Positions 1-7,931 of a stretch of DNA of 64,000 nt are shown in pieces (position 1 is the first letter of the stretch; each line of letters begins with the position of its first letter). Position numbers and translations under genes: made by a program. The DNA lies in the NCBI RefSeq assembly GCF_017833295.1, contig NZ_JAFIBW010000001.1:1240001-1304000 (forward strand). Reading direction: 5' to 3'. Under the pieces are notes generated by a model. That model was not told the DNA's origin. It searched no databases and was given only the letters and a program-made list of their open reading frames with translations. The stretch comes from Methylobacterium sp. PvR107. Lineage in GTDB: Bacteria; Pseudomonadota; Alphaproteobacteria; Rhizobiales; Beijerinckiaceae.

Positions 1-35
1 TCGACGATCAGGATCTTGTCGTGGTCGGTGTTCAT
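1..35 (-). CDS. Response regulator, 5' end only (partial)
   Basis: Only the first 11 codons lie in the window, reading leftwards off the edge. They encode M-N-T-D-H-D-K-I-L-I-V, the hydrophobic first beta strand (KILIV) that opens a CheY-like receiver domain just before its acidic pair. That is all that can be seen, so the call is an inference from one short motif; an ATPase or other Rossmann-like protein could start similarly. Confidence 0.4.
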   Translation of the reverse strand, partial: MNTDHDKILIV

Positions 36-157
36 CGCGGGCGATTATCCGAAGGCCGGCGCGGGTGCAACGCACAAGTCCGCCTTGTCAGGTCTTCGGA
101 GGTGCGACCGCGGAATTCGAGTCGAGGGCGACACCCCCTATTGTCCGCGTTCGATCC

Positions 158-270
158 GTCATCCCGAAGCCGCGCAGCGGAACTCGGGATCCACACCCGT
201 CGATCCGCCAAGCACGGTTTTTAGGACGAGGAACCGGATTCCGGAACCTGCTGCGCAGTCCCGGAATGAC
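158..270. repeat. Inverted pair of 35-bp dispersed repeat units
   Basis: The arm at 158-192 (starting GTCATCCCGAAGCCGCGCAG) and the arm at 236-270 (reverse complement starting GTCATTCCGGGACTGCGCAG) are imperfect inverted copies of one another with a 43-bp spacer. The arms follow the GTCATTCCGG...GGAATCC pattern of short palindromic intergenic repeats common in alphaproteobacterial genomes. No gene is seen in 36-339 otherwise. The unit may act as a transcription-stopping hairpin between the response regulator and the gene at 340-759. Confidence 0.5.
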
Positions 271-339
271 GATGCGTGACGACATCGCGCGAAGCCATGC
301 CGGTCAGGCCGATCGGGATCGGACCCGACGCGTGCACGC

Positions 340-759
340 TCAGTCGAAGTTGCGGACCTTGGCCGAGCCGCCGAGGCTGATGGCGGGCTTGGCCGGCGCG
401 CCAGCGAGGCTGACCTTCTTCTGGCCCGGCTGCGTCTTGGCGCGCAGCTCGGGCGCCGCGGCCGGTGCCGGCTTGGACGGCTTCAGATGCGCCTGCCCGT
501 GGATCACAGAGCCGATCTCCCCCGCCGCCCTGACAAGGTCGTCGCGCTCGCAGGAGCGGGCGACCTTCAGCCCGAGCTTGTGCATGTGGCTCTTGCCGTA
601 GAGGTAGGCGGCGAGCTGGGCGCGCTTCAACGGGGGGATCTGCTCCAGGATCAGCGGCAGGTCGAAATCGTCGGCCCGGTATACGGAGCCCAAAACCTCC
701 AGGCTCACGGGGCAATCGACTTCGGGCTCGGCGCCGCTGGTCGGATGCGATTGCGTCAT
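340..759 (-). CDS. Conserved hypothetical protein, 139 aa
   Basis: A soluble protein of unknown function. The first 85 residues are an acidic, probably folded domain (VLGSVYRADDFDLPLIL followed by an amphipathic region with KSHMHKLGL). Residues about 90-139 are a low-complexity tail rich in Ala, Pro and Lys. No signal peptide or membrane segment is seen. The ATG at 757-759 overlaps the stop of the upstream gene as ATGA and has GAGAGG before it, so the two genes are almost certainly co-translated in an operon. No family is recognised. Confidence 0.65.
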   Translation of the reverse strand: MTQSHPTSGAEPEVDCPVSLEVLGSVYRADDFDLPLILEQIPPLKRAQLAAYLYGKSHMHKLGLKVARSCERDDLVRAAGEIGSVIHGQAHLKPSKPAPAAAPELRAKTQPGQKKVSLAGAPAKPAISLGGSAKVRNFD

Positions 760-1139
760 GGATGCCTCTCGGGAGTCGACGGGTCGGGAGGAGGGTCGGA
801 TGCCCCGGAGCCGGGGTCGAGTTCAACCCCTATTCGGACGGCGAGGTCCGCGACCCGATCCTGGGGCGTAGCAGGGGCCGGCTCTGCGTCGGGCTTCCAG
901 GCGCCGAGGCAGCCGGTGCAGACGGATTCGATCACCGCACGCGCATGCGCCTGCCGTCGCGCCCACAGTGTTTCCCGGGCCGCGCGTGCCGCCTCGGCAT
1001 CCGACAACGGCCGGATTCGGATGAACAGCGGCTCCTCGGCCGAGGCCGGAGCCGGAGCCAGGGCAAGGAGCCCCATCACAGCGAGGCGGCGAACGCGTGC
1101 TCGCCGCAGTCCCGGGCCGGGCGACGAAGCGCAACTCAT
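756..1139 (-). CDS. Exported hypothetical protein with CxxC motif, 127 aa
   Basis: The start at 1137-1139 is chosen for the GGGAGGGA ribosome site just upstream; the open frame extends further 5' but without coding character. Residues 1-34 form a signal peptide (Arg-rich n-region, VMGLLALAPAPASAEEP cleavage region). The mature part carries an Arg/Ala-rich helix and one CTGC motif (SVCTGCLGAWKP), which may bind a metal or form a disulfide, then a Pro/Asp-rich tail. It lies upstream of and overlaps the 340-759 gene by 4 bp. Function unknown. Confidence 0.6.
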   Translation of the reverse strand: MSCASSPGPGLRRARVRRLAVMGLLALAPAPASAEEPLFIRIRPLSDAEAARAARETLWARRQAHARAVIESVCTGCLGAWKPDAEPAPATPQDRVADLAVRIGVELDPGSGASDPPPDPSTPERHP

Positions 1140-1328
1140 GCATCCCTCCCGGTGGAACAAGTCTGAGATCTCGCGCGGCAGGGTAAATCGCCCCTTAACG
1201 CGCTTCGCCGGCCATGCCGAGGGGCCGGGCGTCGGATCCAGAAGGTCTGGAGCGGCCCGCCCCCGGATCCGGAACTTCGATGCGCGGCGTCGGTAGAACC
1301 AGAGGTTGATCGACCGAAGGACTGTTCC

Positions 1329-1415
1329 ATGCCTCAGATGTTCGACTGGATCTTCTTTGCCATCGTGCTCCCATTTCCGGCTTTCCTGGTGTGGGACTGG
1401 ATGCAGCACCGTTAG
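1329..1415 (+). CDS. Possible 28-aa single-span membrane peptide
   Basis: A short frame reading M-P-Q-M-F-D-W-I-F-F-A-I-V-L-P-F-P-A-F-L-V-W, then D-W-M-Q-H-R. Nearly all of it is one membrane-spanning segment with a short polar C-terminus. GAAGGA lies 7-8 bp before the ATG, a good ribosome site. The gene stands alone between divergent and convergent neighbours. Small one-span peptides like this occur widely, but coding is inferred only from the start signal and the hydrophobic pattern. Confidence 0.4.
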   Translation: MPQMFDWIFFAIVLPFPAFLVWDWMQHR

Positions 1416-1536
1416 CGCGCGGCTCGCGGCTGCCCAAGCGGCACGGGTGTCCGAGGTCCCGACGTGATGATAGGGGCGAGTCCGACCGCAGCCCACCCAA
1501 CGATCCCGCGCGGCGGGACGGCGGGTCGCGGACTGC

Positions 1537-1552
1537 TTAACGACTCGTTAAC
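1537..1552 (+). promoter_or_regulatory. CtrA-binding site (TTAA-N7-TTAAC)
   Basis: The sequence TTAACGACTCGTTAAC matches the full CtrA box TTAA-N7-TTAAC and is nearly palindromic. It lies 43 bp before the small ORF at 1595. In alphaproteobacteria the CtrA response regulator binds this motif to control cell-cycle and motility genes. That it controls the 1595 ORF is inference from position. Confidence 0.6.
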
Positions 1553-1594
1553 CGGCCGCGGACACACTTTCTTCACCGTTCCGGAGGGCTGCCC

Positions 1595-1717
1595 ATGACG
1601 CTTCAGGTCATCGCCCAAGCCGTTGCCGCTCTCCTCTCCGCCTTGGCGTTGCGCCGGGGCGTGCAGATGCCCGGGCTCAAGCCCGTTCCCGCGCGGAGGA
1701 AGCCGAGGCGGGACTGA
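1595..1717 (+). CDS. Possible 40-aa hydrophobic/basic small protein
   Basis: The frame has an N-terminal amphipathic-to-hydrophobic segment (QVIAQAVAALLSALALRRG) and a basic tail ending RRKPRRD. GGAGGG lies just before the ATG and a perfect CtrA box lies 43 bp upstream, which together argue that it is expressed. It ends 41 bp inside the 3' end of the convergent transporter gene. Function unknown; it could be a membrane-associated peptide. Confidence 0.4.
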   Translation: MTLQVIAQAVAALLSALALRRGVQMPGLKPVPARRKPRRD

Positions 1718-3068
1718 GCGCCTCCGTCCGTCCGGCCTCCTCCGAGGCGTCGGCGCGCACCGGATCCTGCGCCATCCGACGCAGCTCCTGCGCGCGCCCG
1801 AGCCAGAGGCTGTTCATGAGCCACACGATCGACAGTGGGACAGCGGCCCCGGCAATGCCGGCGCTGCCCAGGCCGATCCCCTCGATGCCGGTGAACGACC
1901 ACGCGCCGACCTGGTCGCCGAGGCGATAGACGACTGTGTCGATGAAGCTTTTCGCCTTGTAGCGGTCCTCGCGCGGGACGACCGTGAACAGCACTTCCCG
2001 GACCGGGCGGGCGATGGCGAAGTTCCCGGCCCGGCGCAGGACCTGGAAGGCGACGATGATGCCGATCGTCGGCCAGGCCGCGAGGGCGGCGAAGCCGAGG
2101 ATGCTGAACGCCGGCAGGATCGCGAGCGTCAGCGCCACGCCCAGCCGGTTCACGATCCGCCCGGTCAGGAACAGCTGGACGCCGAGCGTCAGCACGTTCA
2201 CCGCCAAGTCGACGCTGGCGAAGAAGGCCGTCTGGGCGGCGCGATCCGGAAAGCTGCGCTTCGCGATGCCGGCCTGCTCGAAATACAGAAAGGTCGACGT
2301 CACCGAGAACAGCAGCAGGAACAGGGAGATGTTGAGCAGGTAGGGCGACGCGAGGGTCCGGGTCACGCCCGCCAGCACGCTGCCACCGATCGTCCGGTCC
2401 TGACCGCTCTCCGCGCTCGATTCGCTGCCCGGGACCTCGTGCAACCGGGTCGACAGCGCCGCGAGCCCGCGCATGCAGAACACCGCGATCTCAAGAAGCA
2501 CCACCGCGCCGAGCATCAACCCCCAGGTCGGAACGTTCTTGGCGAGGATCGCGGTGGTCGCCGAACCCGCGATGGCGCCGAGCGTCGCCCCGGCGGCGAT
2601 GAAGCCGAACAGGCGCTTGCCCTGCGCGTTCGAGAACACGTCCACGATCGTGGCCCAGAAGATCGAGACCACGAACAGGTTGAAGATCGACAGCCAGACG
2701 AAGAACACCCGGCCGATCCAGACAGCCCAGTCCGGCGGCGCGAGATAGAGCGTGAGCGCGAAGGCCAGGATGTTGCCCGCGAAGAACCGGTAAGTGATCG
2801 GCACGAACCGGGCTCGCGGCATCCGCTTCACGAGGTAGGCGAAGGGCAGATTGAGGCCGAGCATCCCGACCAGGGTGGCTGTGAACAGCCAGGGCAGGTT
2901 CTCGATCCCACCCGCAACGCCCATCTGGTCGCGGATCGGGCGGAGCATGTAATAGGCGGCCAGGATCGAGAAGATGTAGGCCCAGGACCACGCCAGCGCT
3001 CTGCCTTCCCCGGGCTGAACGTCGATCAGGCGGGAAAGCGCTGTGCGGGCGCCGCGGGAATCAGCCAC
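1677..3068 (-). CDS. Npt1/Npt2-family (ATP:ADP antiporter-like) MFS transporter
   Basis: A 463-aa inner-membrane protein with about 12 hydrophobic spans. The first span is followed by YYMLRPIRDQMG, the signature near the start of the bacterial Npt1/Npt2 nucleotide-transporter-like subgroup related to Rickettsia/Chlamydia ATP:ADP exchangers. A basic loop (KRMPRARF) after span 2 and the central loop about residues 205-225 are typical of MFS-like folds. Free-living alphaproteobacteria carry this subgroup with no proven substrate, so nucleotide exchange should not be assumed. GTG start at 3066-3068; the gene stands alone. Confidence 0.75.
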   Translation of the reverse strand: MADSRGARTALSRLIDVQPGEGRALAWSWAYIFSILAAYYMLRPIRDQMGVAGGIENLPWLFTATLVGMLGLNLPFAYLVKRMPRARFVPITYRFFAGNILAFALTLYLAPPDWAVWIGRVFFVWLSIFNLFVVSIFWATIVDVFSNAQGKRLFGFIAAGATLGAIAGSATTAILAKNVPTWGLMLGAVVLLEIAVFCMRGLAALSTRLHEVPGSESSAESGQDRTIGGSVLAGVTRTLASPYLLNISLFLLLFSVTSTFLYFEQAGIAKRSFPDRAAQTAFFASVDLAVNVLTLGVQLFLTGRIVNRLGVALTLAILPAFSILGFAALAAWPTIGIIVAFQVLRRAGNFAIARPVREVLFTVVPREDRYKAKSFIDTVVYRLGDQVGAWSFTGIEGIGLGSAGIAGAAVPLSIVWLMNSLWLGRAQELRRMAQDPVRADASEEAGRTEALSPASASSARERA

Positions 3069-3152
3069 GGGGCTGGTTGCGTCTCGGGCCTTCGGCGGCC
3101 GGGGCGTCCGTGCCGATTCGTGCGCGCAGCACGCATATCGCCTGAGCGCGCC

Positions 3153-3893
3153 TCATTGTCCGAGCCCCAGCTTCGCGCGGAATTCCGGCGCGGTCACCTC
3201 CTGGCCGAAACCCGGTGTACCGATGGCGACGCGATCCGCATCCTTGAGCGTGCCGATCACGACCGGGTCGAAACCGGCATCTCGGACCAGCCCCTCGGCA
3301 ACCTTCAGGGCGGCGGGATCGTCGCCGGCGATCGGCATCGCCATACGGCCTCCGGCGCGGTCCCGCCCGCCATTCGCGCCCTCTTTCGCGAAAATCTTGT
3401 AGTTGGCGGAACTGAAGGCCCGCACCAGCTTGGCATCCGGAAAATACTTGGCGGAAGTCATGCCGATACCGTTCGCCTGAACCTCGTCGTAGAGGGCCCC
3501 ATCGCGCTTTTGCGTGGCATTGCCAGCGTCGAGCACGACCTTGCCCTTCAGGGCCGGCCCGATCTCCTTTGCGAGGTCCGGATAGGCCTTGTAGGGAACG
3601 GCGATGAACACGGCATCGCCGAACGTGATCGCCTCTTCGGGCGTACCGGCCTTGGCCTTCGGCCCAAGTTCCGAGACCATCGCGGACAGCTGCTCCGGGT
3701 GGCGGGAGGCGAACATCACCTCGTGCCCATCCTTGACCCAGAGGGTCCCGATCGTGCCGCCGATGTTCCCCGCTCCGATCACGCCGATGCGGATCTTTTC
3801 CCCGTCCTGCGCCAGGGCCGGGAGCGCGGCGACCAGGGACAGACCGGCCGCCAAGGTAAGCGCCGCACGGCGCGTGGTACGATCAGACCGCAT
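3153..3893 (-). CDS. Exported NADPH-dependent F420 reductase-like oxidoreductase
   Basis: The protein is 246 aa when started at the ATG at 3891-3893. Residues 1-29 form a cleavable export signal (TTRRAALTLAAGL...ALAQD) with a twin-arginine-like RR. A Rossmann nucleotide-binding motif follows (IGVIGAGNIGGTIG, about residues 36-49), then FIAVPY and VVLDAGNATQ, all typical of the NADP-oxidoreductase, coenzyme-F420-dependent family. The start overlaps the upstream aldo/keto reductase end by 11 bp, so the two exported reductases are translationally coupled. Methylobacteria are not known to use F420 here; the real cofactor is likely NADP(H) and the substrate is unknown. Confidence 0.75.
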   Translation of the reverse strand: MRSDRTTRRAALTLAAGLSLVAALPALAQDGEKIRIGVIGAGNIGGTIGTLWVKDGHEVMFASRHPEQLSAMVSELGPKAKAGTPEEAITFGDAVFIAVPYKAYPDLAKEIGPALKGKVVLDAGNATQKRDGALYDEVQANGIGMTSAKYFPDAKLVRAFSSANYKIFAKEGANGGRDRAGGRMAMPIAGDDPAALKVAEGLVRDAGFDPVVIGTLKDADRVAIGTPGFGQEVTAPEFRAKLGLGQ

Positions 3894-4863
3894 CAATGAA
3901 GGCCTCCATCTGCTTGCGCTGTGCCGGGTCCGGGAGGCTGCCCCGGGCGGCCCCGAGGTTGTCCTCGACATACGAGGCCTTCGCCATCCCGGGGATTGGG
4001 CAGGTCACGGCCGGGTTGCCGAGCACGTACTTGAGGAAGAACTGCGGCCAGCTGGTGCAGCCGAGGTCCTTGGCGACGGCGGGCAGTTCCTTGCCCTGAA
4101 CCGCCTTGAACAGGCGGTCGCGGCCAAACGGCACGTTGGTCATCACGGCCATGCCGCGGTCGGCCGCTAACGGAATGACCCGCTCGGCCGCTTCCCGGTT
4201 GTCGATGGCGTAGTTGACCTGGATGAAGTCCAAAGTCTCGCGCTTCATCACCTCCGCGAGGGCCTCGAGCTGGTTGTCGCGCCAGACCGTGACGCCGACG
4301 TAACGGATACGCTCGCGGCTCTTGAGGTCGCGCAGGACCGCGAGGTTCTCGGTCACGTCGATCAGATTGTGGACGGCCACGAGATCGAGCGCATCCACCT
4401 TCATCCGCTTCAGCGACCGTTCGAACTCCGCGAGCGTCGCCTCGCGGCCGGTCGTGTCGACCTTGCTGGCGAGGAAGATCTTTCGGCGCAGTCCGGGGTC
4501 GGCCAGGATAAGGCCGAGCACATCCTCGGCCGTGCCGTAGCTCGGTGCCGTATCGATCACCGTGCCGCCGAGCGACACGAAGGTCTGCACCGCGTCCTTG
4601 AGCGGCGCGACCTTCTCGGGCGTCGGCTCGACCTCGTAGCGCCGGGACGTGCCAATGCCGATCGCCGGAAGCATCTCGCCGGTCGAGGGTATCGGGCGGC
4701 GGATCAGTTGCTCCGCGGCCGAGGCGGAACGTGCGACGAGCGGCGCGAGCGCCGCCGCGGCGATAACGGCGCGACGTGTTACGGTTATGGCCGACCTCCG
4801 GGGAGTCAGGACGCTGAACCGAGATAGGGCGGGGTCCGGCGCATGTGTATTCGTTATTCTCAC
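3883..4863 (-). CDS. Exported aldo/keto reductase
   Basis: A 326-aa protein by the GTG at 4861-4863. The AKR catalytic tetrad is visible: Asp104 and Tyr109 (TVIDTAPSYGTAED), Lys134 (LASKVD) and His165 (VAVHNL). A twin-arginine-type signal (TRRAVIAAAALAPLVARSASA, residues about 29-49) comes before the TIM-barrel domain, so it is probably exported folded. It precedes and overlaps the F420-reductase-like gene in an operon, suggesting a periplasmic redox pair acting on related substrates. The start is uncertain: the ribosome site is weak, and the N-terminal 25 residues before the RR may be untranslated. Confidence 0.8.
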   Translation of the reverse strand: MRITNTHAPDPALSRFSVLTPRRSAITVTRRAVIAAAALAPLVARSASAAEQLIRRPIPSTGEMLPAIGIGTSRRYEVEPTPEKVAPLKDAVQTFVSLGGTVIDTAPSYGTAEDVLGLILADPGLRRKIFLASKVDTTGREATLAEFERSLKRMKVDALDLVAVHNLIDVTENLAVLRDLKSRERIRYVGVTVWRDNQLEALAEVMKRETLDFIQVNYAIDNREAAERVIPLAADRGMAVMTNVPFGRDRLFKAVQGKELPAVAKDLGCTSWPQFFLKYVLGNPAVTCPIPGMAKASYVEDNLGAARGSLPDPAQRKQMEAFIDAV

Positions 4864-4910
4864 TCTTGCGCGAGCGACGGCGGCGTGAGCGCGGACATGG
4901 CGCCGCGTGG

Positions 4911-5249
4911 TTAATCCTCTTCGGGCGGGTCTTCGAACTCGGCACCTTCCGTGTCGGGGGCGATGCGGAACCGGTACTCGTCGATGGCCAGAAAGGCGCG
5001 GTGTGCCACCTGCGGATCGATGCCGTCGCGCACGACCAGGGTCTGGAAATCGATGAACAGCCGGGCGATCCGCGCCTCGTCCGACATCGCGGCGAGCGCC
5101 GACGAACCGGCGCCGGCGCGCATCATGTAGCGCTTGGCCTCTCCGGACGCGTCCGGTGCGGGCAGGACGGCGACCTGCCCGGCGGTCTCGGGTTTCAGCT
5201 CCGCCCAGCGGACGGGCGTCCAGGCGATGAGGGCCTCAATCTGCTTCAT
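4911..5249 (-). CDS. Hypothetical protein, 112 aa
   Basis: A small soluble acidic protein with no signal peptide. A central segment (DEARIARLFIDFQTLVVRDGIDPQVAHRAFLAIDEYRF) looks like a compact alpha-helical domain, and the C-terminus is strongly acidic (DTEGAEFEDPPEED). Upstream of the ATG is GGAGATTCC-type sequence. It lies between the reductase operon and the CHRD gene on the same strand. No family is recognised. Confidence 0.65.
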   Translation of the reverse strand: MKQIEALIAWTPVRWAELKPETAGQVAVLPAPDASGEAKRYMMRAGAGSSALAAMSDEARIARLFIDFQTLVVRDGIDPQVAHRAFLAIDEYRFRIAPDTEGAEFEDPPEED

Positions 5250-5337
5250 CGGAATCTCCGGCCGGGGGCAGCGAGACCCGCCTACCGGGCGCGCACGCGC
5301 GGGTCGAGGCCGTCGGCGCGGCGCCCGCGGCGGAGGA

Positions 5338-5781
5338 TCAGCGGCCGCGCTCGACCTGTCCGCGAAGCTCGCCCTTCGGATTGGCGGCGGTGTGGAGATT
5401 GAAATAGAGCCGCCCGGCCTCGAGGTCGGCGGCCTTGGCGTCGTCCAGCGTGGCTTCTCCGGAGAAGGGCGAGCTGGTCGCCGTCACCGGAACGAGCACG
5501 CCGGCATTCTCGCCGGCTTTGGCCGGGCCGTGGAAATGCGCAGCGGTCACCGGGCCGGTCAGGCCGCTGTACTTGCCTGTCCAGCTCAGGCGCTTGGACG
5601 CCGGATCGAAGGTCGCGGTGACCTCGCCGGTCCCCTTCGACTGCGTTGCCGGGACTTCGCTTTCCCCGGTGAGGGCCGCCCGGTAGGTGGCGCTCCCGCC
5701 TGCCGCGAGGGCCGGCGGGACGATGAGCTGGCCCGCGAGGGCCAGGAGGACGGTGAAACGGGTGATGGCGCGAGGGATCAT
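5338..5781 (-). CDS. Secreted CHRD-domain protein
   Basis: A 147-aa protein with a signal peptide (residues 1-26, ending PPALAAGG) followed by one CHRD (chordin) domain. The CHRD hallmarks are ATYRAALTGESEVPA at the start, LSWTGKYSGLTGPVTAAHFHGPA in the middle and LYFNLHTAANPKGELRGQV at the end. It fills the whole mature protein, the usual size for bacterial single-domain members, which are extracytoplasmic and of unknown function. The ATG at 5779-5781 has GGAGCC upstream. Confidence 0.85.
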   Translation of the reverse strand: MIPRAITRFTVLLALAGQLIVPPALAAGGSATYRAALTGESEVPATQSKGTGEVTATFDPASKRLSWTGKYSGLTGPVTAAHFHGPAKAGENAGVLVPVTATSSPFSGEATLDDAKAADLEAGRLYFNLHTAANPKGELRGQVERGR

Positions 5782-5969
5782 CGGAGGCTCCGATCTGACG
5801 GCCCGGCTTGGGGACCGGAGCGTTACATAGCGGCTCCGCCTGAGCCGAACATGGCCCGCGCGCCGGTCGGCCGAAGCGCCGCATGACAGCGCATGCCAGT
5901 TCGTCGCCCAAGGGCGGCGGCCGACCGCATTCCGGCTGCGGACGCGCGCGTTTTGCGGACGCAGGACCG

Positions 5970-5998
5970 TTGACACATCGCGCCCCGCCTCCCTATAC
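5970..5998 (+). promoter_or_regulatory. Sigma-70 promoter of the tRNA gene
   Basis: A perfect -35 box TTGACA (5970-5975) and a -10 box CTATAC (5993-5998) are separated by 17 bp. Transcription would start near 6005, about 38 bp before the mature tRNA. No other gene is placed to use it. Confidence 0.75.
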
Positions 5999-6042
5999 CG
6001 CCGGCACTGCACGCATCGCCCCTCGGGGCGGGCGCGGCTTGG

Positions 6043-6119
6043 GGCGGGGTAGCTCAGCTGGTTAGAGCAGAGGAATCATAATCCTTGTGTCGGGGGTTCA
6101 AATCCCTCCCTCGCTACCA
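6043..6119 (+). tRNA. tRNA-Met (anticodon CAT), integration target
   Basis: A 77-nt cloverleaf with encoded CCA. It shows GGCGGGG acceptor strand, TAGCTCAGCTGG D arm, a seven-base anticodon loop ATCATAA with CAT at positions 34-36, GTTCAAATC T loop and ACCA end. The acceptor stem has G-U pairs at positions 1 and 5. CAT could in principle be elongator Met, initiator Met or lysidine-modified Ile; the G1-U72 pair and general sequence fit elongator tRNA-Met of alphaproteobacteria. The 3' 46 nt is repeated at attR, so integration rebuilt an intact gene on the left side. Confidence 0.9.
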
Positions 6120-6120
6120 A
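6074..6120 (+). repeat. attL, 47-bp direct repeat
   Basis: This is the left copy of the attachment core. It begins in the anticodon arm (AATCATAATCC) and ends one base after the CCA. It is identical over 47 bp to 54969-55015; the bases on either side of the two copies differ. Confidence 0.9.
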
Positions 6121-6129
6121 AGTTTTCGA

Positions 6130-6159
6130 AGCCCCGCCAAGCACTTAGCGGGGCTTTTT
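6130..6159 (+). terminator. Rho-independent terminator after the tRNA
   Basis: The stem AGCCCCGC/GCGGGGCT with a 10-base loop is followed by TTTTG. It lies 11 bp past the tRNA inside the island, so the incoming element supplies its own terminator for the tRNA. Confidence 0.7.
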
Positions 6160-6207
6160 GTTTGCCTTGCTCTCTGCGGTTTTCGGCTTTAAATCCTAGA
6201 ACAGCGC

Positions 6208-6288
6208 TAGCGCAGCCGAAAAAATTATCGTGCGGGCGTAACGGTTTGCTGGGGGCTCAGAAAGCACCCTAGCGCACTTCTAGCGCAG
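6208..6288. promoter_or_regulatory. Candidate integrase arm-binding sites (left)
   Basis: Three TAGCGCA motifs occur between attL and the integrase: 6208-6215, 6270-6276 and 6281-6288. The last two are 11 bp apart, one helical turn. The same pair with the same 11-bp spacing occurs just inside attR. Repeated short motifs flanking att cores are how tyrosine recombinase arm-type sites look; the binding itself is inferred. Confidence 0.45.
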
Positions 6289-6323
6289 TCCACTGCACCG
6301 CAGTAACCGAACAGGGCCGCATC

Positions 6324-7646
6324 GTGAGCACCCCTGGCAACGTCCAAGCCGAGCGCTACCAGCTGTTCCAGCGCGCCGGCAGCACCAAGTGGCAGGTGCG
6401 CTTCAGCATCAAGGGTCAGGGGCAGTTCAAGCGCTCCCTAGACACTGACGACCAGCGAGAGGCTGAGCGCCGCGCCGACGCGATCTGGTACGAGGCCACT
6501 TACAGAGCCAAGCAGGGGCTCACAGCCAAGGCGCACACCTTCGAGAGTGTGGCGGAGGCCTACATCGCGCAGATCCTACGCGAGGTGGAACGAGGCGAAC
6601 GTCGAGCCGACCAGGGCAAGAGCGAGCCCGCCGTGATTCGCCGGTACTTCGTCGGCTACTTCGGCCAGAAGCCCATCGACGCGGTCACCGAGACGGATCT
6701 GGAGCGCTACGCGGAATGGCGGCGCACCTATTGGACCGAGGGCCCCGGCAAGCTGATCACGCATATCGATTACGAGCGCGACGGCCACCGCCTGCGCCGG
6801 CCCGTACGACGCGCAGCCCCGTCCCTGAGCCGCCAGCGCGGTGAGACTGTGGTTCTGCGGGCGCTGCTACGCTGGGCCTCACGGCAGGGCTACCTGAAGA
6901 CTCCGCCGGAGATCAGCATCAAGGCGCGACGCTCGCCCGATAACCGGCGGCCGAGCTTCGAGCCGCACGAGTTTGCCAAGCTGGAGGCGGTGAGCCTCAG
7001 CCGGTTGGTCGACCCGATCATGGATGGCACCGGCGCCGAAGTGCGGGCCAGCGATCGGCGCAGCTGGCGCATCAAGCGGCTGGATGATCACACCCGGCGC
7101 GATCGCACCGTGCTGCACGCGTACGTGATGATCGGTGCGTTCTCGGGTCTGCGCCCCACTGAGATGTACAACCTCACCTGGGGCGACGTGCTGGGCTACC
7201 GCGCCGGCCGAGGCAAGAGCGTGGATGATCGAGACATCCGGCTGCAGGTGCGGGGCAAGGGCAAGAGCGGCAAGGCCATCCCGCAGAAGGCGGCGATCCC
7301 GTGGTTCGACACCCTGTGGATGCTGTTCGAGCGAAGCATGGGCCGAGAGCCAGCTGATTCGGATCCGGTCTTCGCGAGCGAGACGGGCAAGCGCATTACC
7401 TCGGTGGCCAACGGCTTCACCGAATTGGTGAAGGCGGCTGGGCTCGAGCGGGATCACAGGGGCATCAAGCGCACCCCGTACTCGCTGCGACACTTCTACA
7501 TCAGCGAGCAGCTAGCGAACGGAGCTGAGGTGCTCGACGTGGCGAGGAACTGCCGGACCTCGCTCGCCATGATCGACAAGCACTACGGCCAGGTGCGGCT
7601 CGAACGCGTGGTGGATCGCCTTCGGCCAGAGTGGACGCGAGCCTGA
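6324..7646 (+). CDS. Tyrosine recombinase (island integrase)
   Basis: A 440-aa site-specific recombinase that would integrate and excise the island at the tRNA. Residues about 70-200 are the core-binding SAM-like domain; about 215-430 are the catalytic domain. Visible catalytic residues are Arg277 (SGLRPTEMYNL), Lys near 314 (RGKGKSGKA), Arg389 (YSLRHFYI) and the nucleophile Tyr421 (DKHYGQ). The usual His of the first H-x-x-R box is Tyr386 and the second His position is in NCRTS; both variants occur in this phage-type subfamily. GTG start with only a weak ribosome site. It lies 204 bp from attL, the classic arrangement, and appears intact. Confidence 0.9.
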   Translation: MSTPGNVQAERYQLFQRAGSTKWQVRFSIKGQGQFKRSLDTDDQREAERRADAIWYEATYRAKQGLTAKAHTFESVAEAYIAQILREVERGERRADQGKSEPAVIRRYFVGYFGQKPIDAVTETDLERYAEWRRTYWTEGPGKLITHIDYERDGHRLRRPVRRAAPSLSRQRGETVVLRALLRWASRQGYLKTPPEISIKARRSPDNRRPSFEPHEFAKLEAVSLSRLVDPIMDGTGAEVRASDRRSWRIKRLDDHTRRDRTVLHAYVMIGAFSGLRPTEMYNLTWGDVLGYRAGRGKSVDDRDIRLQVRGKGKSGKAIPQKAAIPWFDTLWMLFERSMGREPADSDPVFASETGKRITSVANGFTELVKAAGLERDHRGIKRTPYSLRHFYISEQLANGAEVLDVARNCRTSLAMIDKHYGQVRLERVVDRLRPEWTRA

Positions 7647-7706
7647 CCGTAAGCGGCGCAATCTCCGCGGTTATCTGCCAAGCTCATCGGCGCAATCGGC
7701 TATCGC

Positions 7707-7931
7707 CTACGCGACTGCGCCGAGCATGGGCCGGTGGCGCGTCGCCGTCACCCAGGAAGCGCGCTCGAAACGAAGAGTGGCAACCTCTTCGTGCAGAGCC
7801 CGGATTTCCGCGTGAAGCTCGCCGGCATCGACCGCCAGCTCGATGCACTGGTCCTGCGACTCGGCGAGCTGGATCCGCAGCTCCGCGACCTCTGCCGCAA
7901 GTTCGAGAATGGTCACGTTGGGCGTTTGCAC
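7707..7931 (-). CDS. Small coiled-coil protein, 74 aa
   Basis: A GTG start at 7929-7931 follows a strong GGAGG site with 5-bp spacing. Residues about 7-55 are a continuous heptad-like helix (ILELAAEVAELRIQLAESQ and AELHAEIRALHEEVATLRF), predicting a dimeric coiled coil, then a short basic tail. It is convergent with the integrase, 60 bp from its end. Small coiled-coil proteins next to integrases can be excision or accessory factors, but nothing here proves that. Confidence 0.55.
   Translation of the reverse strand: MQTPNVTILELAAEVAELRIQLAESQDQCIELAVDAGELHAEIRALHEEVATLRFERASWVTATRHRPMLGAVA

Noticed and set aside
1623-3899. A 758-codon plus-strand open frame
   Set aside because: It is the antisense of the Npt-type transporter and of the reductase gene; it is extremely Arg/Asp/Glu-rich with no motif, the usual mirror frame of high-GC genes.
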